From the NCBI GenBank assembly GCA_036971615.1, contig JAYKKR010000024.1:434001-498000 (forward strand): a stretch of DNA of 64,000 bases. Reading direction: 5' to 3'. Below the pieces are notes generated by a model that did no database searches, was not told the origin of the DNA, and saw only the letters and a program-made list of their open reading frames with translations. The position numbers and the translations under genes were made by a program. This stretch comes from Amyloporia xantha. Taxonomy: Eukaryota; Basidiomycota; Agaricomycetes; Polyporales; Adustoporiaceae. Position 1 is the first letter of the stretch, and every line of letters starts with the position of its first letter. Below, one piece after another: positions 1-10,231 of this stretch.

Positions 1-976
1 CATATGTATATCCGAACCTGTAGACGCATTTGTTTGGCATTGTAAATCCGGGGTATAAGGATTCAGAGACTCACTTGAACGGTGAGCAAGTTTCGGCGCA
101 GTATCCCCAGATCCCAAATTTGATCCCGCCATCAGCAGAACTTTTGACGAAGTAGAAGGGGCGAATCAAGGGGGCTGAGACGGTTATGAGGACCCTTTCA
201 AAGCCAGTTCGTTAGCTCAGCAACGCGAAAAACGGGCTGTGCACACACAGCAAGATGAAGCTTGACAGTGTCCCCAGAAACATGAGCCATGAGTGCTGGT
301 ACATCGACGCGACCTTAGAGACCGCCACCCAAGTAGAAAATGAGGATCGAAATGATAAGCTCTCGCGATGTGTTGCGCAGTGCGTGCACTGTTCAAATCA
401 ATTCGCTATCATGAATCGCAGACACGACGAGTAGGTTCAGTTGTCTGGGACTCTGAGCTGGTTGGTGCTCGTCTTTAGTGGGGGATGTAAGGCGGCACAG
501 GCAAACAACGGGCATAGGGATCACCACCTCATATCGCATTTGATTCATTGGCAGGTCGCTCAGGTGTCACGGTGCCTATCCCAAAATGCCAAAGGCGGTG
601 AGCTCCAGGAACCTAGGCACATGCTCATCCTTGCCTTTCTTGGCATCAGGGCGCGGGAAGGACAAACAACGCGTCAACAACGCGCTCCCCCATCACGATC
701 GATTCGGAAATTAAGTCTTATCGAGGAAGGCTCATTTTTGCCTTCTGCCGACATCGACGTCCATGGCTAGCTGTTGCTCTCGGATCGCAGCGAGCGTCGC
801 TTGTTGGGCAGCGATGACGATGTCTGCAGTGCCATCCGCGCCTACCGTGACAAGAGGAATGTTGACACAGTGGGCGCCGCTGGCGGGGCTGTGTTTCAGC
901 CCTTGCGTTATAAATTGACAAGACGTGGCTCACCCTCTAGCTTACGGTCTACAACCAACAGCACGTTTCACAGGAT
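1..976. other. Intergenic 5' stretch, no supported gene
   Basis: No open frame here has recognisable family features or a convincing splice structure. A minus-strand stretch near 730-890 reads as a short plausible peptide (VTVGADGTADIVIAAQQ), but I could not connect it to a start or to other exons. The last hundred bases are probably the promoter of the GTPase gene that starts at 977. Confidence 0.4.
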
Positions 977-1905
977 ATGTCTCAGCAACACGACTCTGAG
1001 CCTATCTCAGACAAGGTCGAGCCGCCCCGTGCACGCATCCTGTATGTCACATACTCGAATACTTATCGTCATGCTAGGATTCACTCAACGGATCCCTCTA
1101 CAGAGTAATGGGACTAACAGGAGCTGGGAAGACCTCTGTGAGAATTGAATTATCATAACACACAGCAAGCCCAAATTGATGGTCGTCCCGAGTCCTGTAG
1201 TTCATCAACAAGGCTAGTGGTGACACGCAAGTGGTTGGCCACAGGCTGGTATCAGAAACCAAAGATATTACTCAGGCGACACCATTTATATTGGATGGCT
1301 ATAAAGTCGAGTTGATCGATACTCCTGGCTTCAACGACACCGTCATTGGCGCCAAGGACATCATGGACAAATTCGCAGCATACTTTGAGACCCTGTAAGT
1401 CGCTGTCCTTTGTCATTTGTCGAGAAGGGCTTCATACCTTTGTAGTTCCAAGGAAAACCAGCACTTAACCGGTGTAATCTACATTCACGACTTTGCCAGC
1501 TCCATTGACCAAACTGCGCTGCGTGCTTTCCGAACATTCCTAGAGTTCTGTGGCCCCGACGCGATGACGAATACTGCGATTGTCCTCTCCAAAGAGGAGC
1601 ACGTCAACGGAGGAGCTCAAGATCGTCAACGTGGTCTCGAGGAGAAGTTCGAGCCCGCGTTGAAGTATGGTGCATCCCTCAAGCATTACCAAAACACTGC
1701 GGAGTCTGCACATGAAATATTGCTCCCTATCACGCAGCTGAATCCGAAGCCCTTGAAGTTTCAAAGGGAATTCGGGCAACACCATGATGTCACTCAGACA
1801 TCTGCATATCGAGAGCTGGCATTGGGAGAGCTAGCAGGAGAGTCGAAAGAGGAAGATTTGAGCTTTATACAGACTATAGGCAAGTGGCTTTGCTGCAAGC
1901 GGTAG
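977..1905 (+). CDS. P-loop GTPase of the fungal G-domain (AIG1/septin-like) family, copy 1
   Basis: Four exons join in frame (977-1041, 1104-1137, 1201-1394, 1446-1905) to give about 250 residues. Walker A reads GLTGAGKTS near residue 24 and the G3 motif DTPGF near residue 80. Both carry the spacing usual for TRAFAC-class GTPases, and introns interrupt the P-loop region at the same places as in the two copies downstream. The C-terminal half follows the family pattern (LTGVIYIHDF, then FLEFCGPDAMTNTAIVLS). The G4 position, which is TTMW in the two neighbours, is LSKEE here, so base recognition may be altered. It lacks the long C-terminal coiled coil of copies 2 and 3. The role is unknown. Family membership is fairly sure; the start codon is inferred from exon phase. 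Confidence 0.75.
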
Positions 1906-2126
1906 TAATCACCACGGGTGCAAATGGCAATGCTGGGTTCAATTTGCATTAAATAGTTCCAACGATTGTATACACCAGACATAGTATATAAATATGATAT
2001 GCGATGTGTTACATAACCAGACTGGCCCGAGTGAAGGGTTGTTATTGTTGCTCATCGCTACTTGCCAGAAACCATACGCACTAGGAAGAGCGTCGCAATG
2101 GTTGCTGCCGCCAATGGCCAGCCGAC

Positions 2127-3364
2127 CTATTGACGGCGTCTTCTCCATTTTGCTGCAAGTCTCGTTGCCCAGGACTCTAATCCTCGCAGACGTTGCGTCA
2201 AATTTGCGATGTCTCTCATCAGCTCCGCCCGGACCTTTTGTACGACTCGGTCCCTCTTTCGTCTCCTCTTTTTATTCGAGTTTGAATCGGCCTCAGGTTC
2301 GTTTAGCTTCTCCACTGCGGACATGATCTCGGCCAGTTTTGTGTTGATTTTCGTCCGTGTTTCCTCGATGTTCTGCACTTCCTCGCTCTCCTCAATGTCG
2401 TCTGCTTTCTCCCTGTGGACGGCCTCCATCCGCGCTCTCGCCCTTTCCAGCTCCTCCTGCAAGGCCCCCAGCTCCTTCCGATACCTCTCTGCCTGTTTAT
2501 CCAGCGTGGTCTGCAGCACCTCACCAGCTGACGTCTGTGGGAGACGTTTACTCTCGTCCACGATCTCGTGCTGCAGCTGCAGCACGTTTGAACGATACGT
2601 GAGGAAGGGGCTTATCACGTCGCAGGCTGATTTGGCACCCTTATAGAGGCGGCGCATGTGAGCGCCATGCTCGATGGCGTCTTTGAACAAAGTGGATTTG
2701 CTTGCCAGCTCTTGTTCTCTCCGCGCACCGATTTCCTCCGTGACGTCCTCCCACATCGTGGTCACTATCTGTACGTTCTTCATGGCATTCTTTCCGCAGA
2801 TCGTGTAGAACAGCCGGAAGTTCTCTCTTGCAATGCCTCCGACGCGGACGTCCGAAATACGGTGCATATAGATGACACCTGCTAATGTTCTGCCCTTCCC
2901 GTACCTGGACAAGTCCGGCATAAGTCAACATGCTCATCGTAGTTATCTGGCTCAGAACATGCGTGGGTCCTTACGTTCTCTCAAGGAAGTCGGCAATCGT
3001 TCTCAGAACATCCGCTTGTGTTTTGCATGTGTCGTCAAATCCAGGTGTGTCGATCAAAATGATCTTCTCTTCCTCGATAATGCAAGTGGCAATCTGTATC
3101 TCGTCCGTGCAGGATGCCAGCGTTGTCCCGACTTGTAAGTGCACCCCGCAGACGGCGTTGATGAACTGTTGCCCGATTTTACGCCGTGAGCGATCGGATT
3201 CTTCCGCGTAGGATATATACTGACTGTGGTTTTCCCGACGCCCGTAGGGCCGGTAACTCTACGAACGAGAGAAACGAGTCAGCTCCCGTTAACCTCCAAC
3301 ATTGATAGAAGTCAACTTACGCAACGAGTTTGGAATCTCGGTCGACTTGATCAATATAGCTCAT
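2127..3364 (-). CDS. P-loop GTPase of the fungal G-domain family, copy 2, with C-terminal coiled coil
   Basis: Four exons (3364-3321, 3258-3225, 3165-2975, 2904-2127) give about 348 residues. Walker A is GPTGVGKTT and the switch-II motif is DTPGFDDT. Where classical GTPases have NKxD for guanine recognition, this protein has TTMWEDV, as does copy 3 (TTMWDFV). The last 150 residues are strongly charged and heptad-like (EELERARARMEAV and onward), followed by a basic patch KKRRRKRDR that could be a nuclear-localisation or membrane-contact segment. It faces away from copy 1 and lies in the same orientation as copy 3. The exon phases match copy 1 exactly, which supports recent common descent. Partners and localisation are unknown. 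Confidence 0.8.
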
Positions 3365-4437
3365 GGCCGGCTAGTGTTGGGAATGGTGCGTGCGTCTGTA
3401 CAGAGTGTAAGCTTACATAGTATCCGACCCTGTACGCACTGAACCGTGCAGGAAACCAGTACCCAGAACTCTCCCCTCATAGATCCACTTCCTATACAAC
3501 AATCGTACCGAGATGTACTAAGGCTTTACGTCTGCGCACGGGCATGAAATGCGATGGAACATCGTGCAGACCAGGCGACATCCTGCCTTTCGTTGTACGC
3601 AAGATATCTTGAATGGATAAATACAGAATAACCACCGGCCTCGAAATCGATACTAAATATCGAACTTGCAGTCGTGCGTGGGCTGGGGTCCGAAGGAACA
3701 CATTGTCTGAGGGCACACACTGGCTGTCTACCGTCGTGGATCAGGGCTATGTTATGGTGTCCCGCTGGGACGTGCATAGCATAGTCTGATTCATGGTCAG
3801 ACGCGGGGGACTGGCATGGAAACATGCAAGGTGTTATTTGAGGGTGTTTCGCCGGATTTCACGAGCCTGCGAAGCTTGAGGAAGTATCTACTTTGCTCAC
3901 AGGAAATTAATTGCACGTTTTGTTTCGCAGTTCGGATATCAGTAACGAGGCTGCAACACTGCAACTTCATTGCTCGATGACTGTGGATGCGCCTGTGCCT
4001 TCAGGTTGGCTATCTATTCTCGTGTTTTCAAAACGACTTATTTTGTATGCCCTCCGCCGCGTGGCCCACATGAGGTAGATCTCAAGGACAACCAGTGCCT
4101 CTGGCTACTCCGTGCGTACCCAACCGCGCATCTGATCCAGCAGAAACCCCAGAATTCCTGTTGGGACTCGTCGATGTCGTGGCGGGCATGCTGGACGTGG
4201 ACCAGCAGCGTGGTGATTTACGTCATGTGCACTACTCAGGTATTTACATTATACTAACTCGTCTGGGTATGAGATACACAGTACATTATATGGATCGAGA
4301 AATAAAGAAATCGACATCACGCATGGTACATCCCCCTCCTCGCCAGTGACTCCGAATAATGCTATATAGAGGCAAAGAGCAGCCGAAACAGGTCAGTAAA
4401 GGTCTTAGACAACTTTACCGAGTATCTATGCTCACAT
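3365..4437. other. Intergenic stretch between GTPase copies 2 and 3
   Basis: I see no supported gene. Several open stretches of 80-100 codons occur on both strands, but none has a domain, signal peptide or splice continuation. The part next to 3364 is probably the promoter of copy 2, and the part near 4330-4437 the 3' region of copy 3. Confidence 0.35.
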
Positions 4438-5555
4438 TCAATTGAACAAGTCTCGTACATCGATGCAGATTGACGAGGTGATAGAAAACCACCGGCTTTT
4501 CTTAGGCGGTTTCGATAACTTCTCAAGTTCAAGTTCAATCTTCCCAAGGCGCTTCTCTATAGCCCTCAGGCGTTTCTTCCTTTCTCTTCTGTCCGCATTT
4601 CCCAGAAACGTGGATTCGCTGGACGAGCGCTGTATCCCCTCCCGTATTGTGCGATTATCTGCGAGCTTTTGCATCAGAATCTCGTGGAGCGCTTTCCCCG
4701 CGTCAGTGGCCGAAATCGCCTTCTTCTCCGTTACGATTTCCTTCTGTATCTGCAGCGGGGCCATGGGCTGCAGCAAGAGCTGTTTAAGAATGTTTTCAGC
4801 GGAGCTGTTACTGTTATTATGACGGTACATTTGAGCACCGTCCCCGATTGCTGGCTGGAAGAAGAGTGGGTCGGTTTTGAGTTCTTCCTCCCTTGTGACA
4901 GCTGTGTTCTCCTCGACAAAGTCCCACATAGTCGTGACAATGGCGACGTTCCTCATCCCGACGTTTCCACATATCTTCTGGAACAGCCGGAAATTCTCTA
5001 GGGAAACTCCACCGACTCGACAGTCGGAAATGCGATGCATGTAGATGATCCCAGCGAGTGTGCGATTGTTCTCGTATCTCACAAATGAGTGCGACGTAAG
5101 CGTCTTCAAGTCTGTCATGGAAGCGCTGGTCGACCTACATCTTCTCCAAGAAACGTGCAATCTCCCTGAAAATGTCTGCTTCGGACCTGTCGGTGTTGTC
5201 GAATCCGGGGGTGTCGATGAGGACAATATTATGGTTGTCGATTTCGTTGCAGCGCGCAATTTGGACCTTGGTTGTGCAAGATTCTAGACCAGATCCGACT
5301 GGAAGCTGTGATTGGCACAAGAGGTTTATGAACTGCAATCCTGATGGTGAGGGTGTTTCACTGATTGGCTGAATGTTGACCCAAGCTTACGGTTGTCTTT
5401 CCGGTTCCCGTGGGACCTGTGATTCTAGAGAAACAGCACTAGCTGAGCGTCGAATGGTCATCGAAATATGATGGACAGAAGACGCACGCAATGAGTTTCG
5501 GCTGTCTGTCGTACTGATTCCGAGTCGTTTCTTGAACTTGAATGTTAGTAGCCAT
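4438..5555 (-). CDS. P-loop GTPase of the fungal G-domain family, copy 3
   Basis: Four exons (5555-5488, 5424-5391, 5332-5139, 5077-4438) join to about 311 residues. The first exon has a GTGCGT donor. Walker A is GPTGTGKTT, G3 is DTPGFDNT, and the position of the guanine-specificity motif reads TTMWDFVEE. A charged, coiled-coil-like C-terminus follows (RRERKKRLRAIEKRLGKIEL) and the protein ends in a Cys-containing tail. Exon boundaries around the P-loop and after G3 coincide with those of copies 1 and 2, so the three genes form a local duplicated family. Function is not known; in animals and plants the related AIG1/GIMAP GTPases act in immunity, but that role is not shown for fungal proteins. 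Confidence 0.8.
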
Positions 5556-6229
5556 TGAGAGGCACAGCGCTGATGTTCGGAAGAGACTGCATGTTTCTGG
5601 AGGCTACGGCATGTTCTTATGTCTATTGCCTCTAGCAGGTCCCTTGTCGTTAATACTCGACACATGTGAACCGCGAAATTGATACCACTGGCATCTTCCT
5701 AGACACAGTGCACTCGACAGCGTGGCCTCCGAACAGAAGAAGGTACTTCCAAAGGTTGGGCCTTGCTCCGACCGTGATCAGCGCAAGGAACTTATTATCG
5801 ATGACTGCGATACTGGTTCGAAAGTCGTGCCATAGCATTCAAGTCTCCTCGTTGTACAGGTCTGACAATCTGCTCGTGGAGCCTCCCGCGTTCTCTCGCG
5901 CAATCTAACGTGGTCCTCATTTTCTTCACGATTTAGTCAGCATAGCCACCCTCGTGGTGGTCGAATGCCTTCTGAAACGCAAGTTACTCTCCCTATGTCT
6001 ACTCTTCCCACCGTTCCCTCCTCCCCCCCCCTCCCCCAAAGTCCTCATCAAACTTCATAGTTATCCTGACACCTGCCAGTGCACGGTTGCCATACGATGG
6101 TAATGTTACAAGAGCTTCAATGCCACAGAGTAAATGCAATCCATATACTGAATACATTGAGACTAGAAGAAGATTATGGCTACAAGCGCACAAGTGACAC
6201 AACAAATACTAAGGGCATCTACAACATTT
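5556..6229. other. Intergenic stretch, no supported gene
   Basis: Contains a C-rich, pyrimidine-rich run at about 6005-6045 and otherwise nothing I can assign. Short open frames near 5650-5900 on both strands lack splice-compatible continuations or family signatures. Confidence 0.35.
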
Positions 6230-7968
6230 TCATGCGATCGTTGTTCTTGTGGATTTCAATGGAAACTGTCCCGGAAGCACTCCAGGTATTCTCGAAGAAG
6301 CTCTACGAAGAAAAGCGGTCCAATCCCGTGCATCCGCGCTCAGCGCTGCGAAACGATTGCACTCTTCAGCATTCGGTATGGCAGCGTGCACGACAAAAAC
6401 GAAATCCGACATGTCGCGCAGCTGCACGAGACGGACAGAGTTGAGCCCGGCCAGTACGTGGGCCGTCAATTCAAGCGGACCGTTGGAAGGGCCCTGTGTG
6501 ATGATTACACGGCCCTTAGTATATCTATAAAACGCCCTTCATGACATACGTCTTACCAGATCCTTTGGGAGGAAGGCATGAGACCCACTGCTCTGTCCTG
6601 GGTTCATCTCGATGACAAGTGTCCCTTTTGTGGGCCACCTCGTCGGTATATTCCACAGCGCGGCCGCAACATCCGCCGGGGTTGCCGCTGGGTTCAGATT
6701 GCGATTGACATCTGCGACGAGGGCCGTTGGCAAACAAAGTAAATGGACGGAGACATGTGCTTGCTTGACGCTGCACATAGACTTGAGCGCATTATAGGGA
6801 GGAGAATCATGATGAGTATACGCACTCCAATTCAACGCGGCGACGGGCCCAGCGGTGTGCTGCTGCAACTACTTCTTCCTCGACTTCGAATGGGATATCT
6901 GTAATCTGGGGAATCTTGCTGCCGACGGTGACAGTCCAAAGCCCAGGCACGCGATTCAGAGGCACAGATGCGGTTGAAGGATCTTCCCGCGGGGGAAGTG
7001 AGCCATTAACCGCATGGTTTATACTTGTAGATCCCCCTAGCGGTGCAGGGTCATGAACAGGAACAGGTATGATGTGACTTTGTGGCGGTTCCACCACAGC
7101 CATTGATTCCTCAGGTATGGCATAACCGTCTGGCGGCTTCTGCGAGTCTCCTCGGCTTGTATAACCTGCTAAAGGTGCAGTAGGTGGATCGTCCACTGAA
7201 GACATATGAGCATCTGGCGTGGCATCCAGTTCATGATTTTGATCCATTCTGGCCGCAAGATGATGAGAGCCATTCTCTTTAGTTGTACGCGACGCGAGAT
7301 GCTCTTCCATGATGAGCATCGCAGAGTCCAGAGTGGATCGGATAGATTCCTGTGCAGTCTCACTAGCCAAATGCGGGCCATCTTGATTCGCCCTAGGGGT
7401 CACAGCATCCAGTGATTCGTCCATTCGACGGCTTTTGTTCTGTCTTGCGACGTCGTCCTTTTCGTCCGCAACTCTGGGTCTCTTCATGCCCATCACACCG
7501 CTCTCTTCATCGTCCGTGGCGTGCAACTCTCGCTCGTGCATTTCCGTTAGCACCCTCTGTCTGTAGTTCACCATCTCCTCGACCCAGTCATCCGTGAGCA
7601 AAGGGCGCACACGCGCCGCGAGTGTGTCCTCATCCGCGTCTGGCTCCCGCCGTCTCGCGTTTTCGAGGACAAGAGGAAGCAGCATGCGTCGGTGTTCTTC
7701 AATAAATGCGGACCCTGGCGGTTGTACTGTAATGATGGATGGACGCTCTGGAGGCGGAGCCGCGGGCACCGGTGATGCACTGGGATCAGGGATTACAGTC
7801 GAGCACACCAGCGAGAAAATTGTCCACCGCGTCCTCGGAAGCTGCGCTGAACGACACCATCTCTTCACCCACGACGCAAGTCGCTGACTTTCCCGTGGAG
7901 GGTGTGCCGTCGCCTGTCACACTATCCAGCATTCGGGACTCTTGGCGGGAGTGAGCATCCGTTTGCAT
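6230..7968 (-). CDS. Unrecognised protein; C-terminal half weakly PINIT-like
   Basis: A four-exon model keeps frame throughout. It starts at 7968 (MQTDAHSRQES) and splices near 7798/7754 into ...LAERPSIITVQPPG. A GTGCGT donor near 6825 joins RRVEL to DVKQAHVSVHLLCLP, and a last intron near 6546-6480 leads to PSNGPLELTAHVLAG and the stop at 6230. The middle is acidic and low in complexity, with a basic KRPRVADEKDD patch. The C-terminal part (LELTAHVLAGLNSVRLVQLR, then DFVFVVHAA) has the rhythm of the PINIT domain of SUMO E3 ligases (a 'DLT...L..G.N.I' strand pattern). No SP-RING is present, so this is only a weak hint. I do not recognise the family with confidence. Confidence 0.55.
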
Positions 7969-8480
7969 ACTGCAACCCAGGATTATAATGACGGTAAAAT
8001 CTATTGTCGAAATGGTCAGTTGGGTAGGAGGCCCCGATCGATGCAGCAGAGTCAGCGGGAGGGCGATCAAAAGGACCAACACGCGGTCGAGACGTGTCCC
8101 CTTTGGTGCACCTTTTGGACATGAGTATTCATAGCGGAAAAAACAAGCAACCCGATGGAATTGGCCTAACAACTCACTTTCAGTGATCACAATTTGGCAG
8201 CGCACTCGCCGAGTTCAAGAGCATGCAGGTAGAAGAGCATGCAGGTAGACACTCGCGCAATCAGTCTATTCATCCACGTGCCTCTACCAAATAAACCTGG
8301 ACTCTGACTGCAGATGCGGTGAGATCGTACGGACAGGTGAACTAGAGAAAGGATGCTGGACACGTTGTTGAGTTAACTGTAAGCTTGAATCACTCATGTC
8401 TATTTTGAACTTGACAGTTCCTGCTGGACTGCATGCATTGCCATTTACTTATAAGCAATCTTGAGTGATGCTTGTTACCG
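7969..8480. other. Intergenic stretch with short tandem duplication
   Basis: No gene is supported. At about 8218-8249 a 16-bp unit, AGAGCATGCAGGTAGA, is repeated twice head to tail. The region separates the minus-strand gene ending upstream from the tRNA-Asn. Confidence 0.4.
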
Positions 8481-8560
8481 TGCCCCGTGGCTTAGTTGGT
8501 TACGGCGTCCGACTGTTAACCGCCATCGGAAGATCGAGAGTTCAAGTCTCTCCGGGGCAG
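8481..8560 (+). tRNA. tRNA-Asn (GTT) with a 6-nt intron
   Basis: The acceptor stem pairs TGCCCCG with CGGGGCA, with G as discriminator base. The T arm is GAGAG/CTCTC around TTCAAGT, and the D arm carries AGTTGGTTA. The anticodon stem TCCGA (8508-8512) pairs with TCGGA (8526-8530). The loop reads CTGTTA, then six extra bases (ACCGCC, 8519-8524), then A, which places a 6-nt insert exactly at the canonical intron position between nucleotides 37 and 38. The anticodon at 8515-8517 is GTT, read as asparagine. Mature length would be 74 nt. A short T run at 8563-8566 can serve as the RNA polymerase III terminator. Confidence 0.92.
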
Positions 8561-8806
8561 TCTTTTATTATGCAAACAGTTTTTCCTCAATTCTGTTCAA
8601 GGCCGATGGCGAGAAGTGGCAGTGGTGTTTTTTTTGGAAGAGAAGTAGCACGCTTGAGCACGAGCTTCGCCACATGAAGCACCACGAATAAGGAAATCGC
8701 AGGAGCTTTCGAATCTAACAGAGACAAACAACGCAATTCAGCGCTCAACTTACCTTCCACTCCGTCCGCTGCAACTCACTCGACCGACTAGCTTTATCTG
8801 TACAGC

Positions 8807-10100
8807 ATGACTTCCCTTACCACAGAGACGCAAATTGCAGCTCCCAAAAAGCAGAAGAAGCTTAAACCTGCTCGCAAGCAAGTGAAACCGGGCGATGTAG
8901 AGAAGAAGGAGGCTCCCCAGACTGGGCAAGGAATACAGTGAGCACTCACATAGAAATCCCACTCGTAGCTGCTGAATCTCGTTTCTCTCACAGATATCTG
9001 GTACAACAAGTGGGCAGGAGGAGACCGCGAAGACAGCTATTCAAAGTACGTCGCGCAGCCTTTCTCTTCTCGCTGCTCAGCCGACGCTCTCCCTACAGTA
9101 AAGTCAAGTCGCAAACTCGCTGCAATATCAAGAAAGACGCAGGTCTGACGCGAGCGAACACGACCGGCGTGAAATACTGCTGTCTCTTCTTTGCTCGGGG
9201 TTGCTGTCCCTATGGCTGGGAGTGTGAATATCTCCATATGCTCCCTGACACATCAACCGCGCTTCCAGACACGTCGAAGGACTGCTTCGCGCGCGACAAG
9301 TTTGCCGACTACAGAGACGACATGGGCGGTGTAGGAAGCTTCCAGCGCCAGAACAGGACGCTGTATATTGGGCGGATCAAGGAGACTGGAACGGGTGTAG
9401 AGACCGAGGAGGTTGTGCGGCGGCATTTCAAGGAGTGGGGTGAGATCGAGAAAAGTGCGCCGTCGATTTTCTTGGGCGATACTCACACAGCTGACTGACT
9501 CGCTATCTTCTCTCAGTCCGGGTGCTGCAATACCGCAGCGTCGCGTTCGTGACATACGTGTCCGAGTTCAACGCCCAGTTCGCTAAGGAATCCATGGCGT
9601 GCCAGTCCCTCGACAATGACGAAATTCTCAACGTCCGCTGGGCCACCGAAGACCCAAATCCAGTGTCGAAGGTGCAGGAGAGGGAGCGGCTGGAGGAGAT
9701 GGGTCGCGAGGCTATCCAGGCGCGGATGGATCCCCGGATCGTGGATGCTGTGCGGGCTATCCGGGCGCTGGAGGATGGCGATGTGGTAGATGCGAATGGG
9801 GAGCAGGGTCAAGATGACGATGACGATGCACACAGAACCAAACGGAGGAGGCTTGAGATCGAGGATGCGTCGGAGGCATATGCGGAGATCGAGCAGGAAC
9901 AGGAGGAGCCAGAGCAGGGGCAGGAACAGGAGTACGAGCAACAGCCGAGCGGCTTACTCAGTGCGGATGCTTTGGAAGGGCTCAAGTACTTCGCTGAAAT
10001 CCGGAAACGGAGCGGGCTTGCGATAGTACGGAGTGCACCCATGCAAAAACCACCGTCAGAGGGGCTTGGGCTCGCGGACTACGGGAGCGACGAGGACTAA
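8807..10100 (+). CDS. CWC2: Pre-mRNA-splicing factor CWC2 (CCCH zinc finger plus RRM)
   Basis: CWC2 is an NTC-associated RNA-binding protein that contacts U6 snRNA in the catalytic spliceosome. The exons are 8807-8937, 8994-9045, 9099-9454 and 9517-10100. Seen here: a Lys-rich N-terminus, the Torus-like IWYNKWAGGD segment, a CCCH finger within CCLFFARGCCPYGWECEYLH, an RRM with RNP2-like LYIGRI and RNP1-like SVAFVTYVS, and an acidic, Gln/Glu-rich tail ending in LADYGSDED. Exon 1 (…QTGQ) and exon 2 (IWYNKW) are one base out of register. Dropping one G of the GG at 8930-8931 restores …TGQEYNIWYNKW, so a one-base insertion is likely. Gene identity is secure despite this. Confidence 0.9.
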
Positions 10101-10231
10101 TGCATACGGAAGAGGGGTCGTGTACATCGTACAATGATCGTCATATATAGTATCGACATACATCTGTGCGCGTGTCACGAACGAGGTCCATAGCAATGAT
10201 GGGGTACTCCGAAACAAAACGGTATATGAGC

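Noticed and set aside
441..1148. Open stretches of 109 and 124 codons on the plus strand
   Set aside because: The second one crosses the first two real exons of GTPase copy 1 in the wrong frame; neither has supporting features.
9513..9941. Leu-rich 142-codon stretch on the minus strand that looks like a membrane protein
   Set aside because: It is the reverse of the acidic Glu/Gln-rich tail of CWC2; GAG/CAG runs read as CTC/CTG in reverse.
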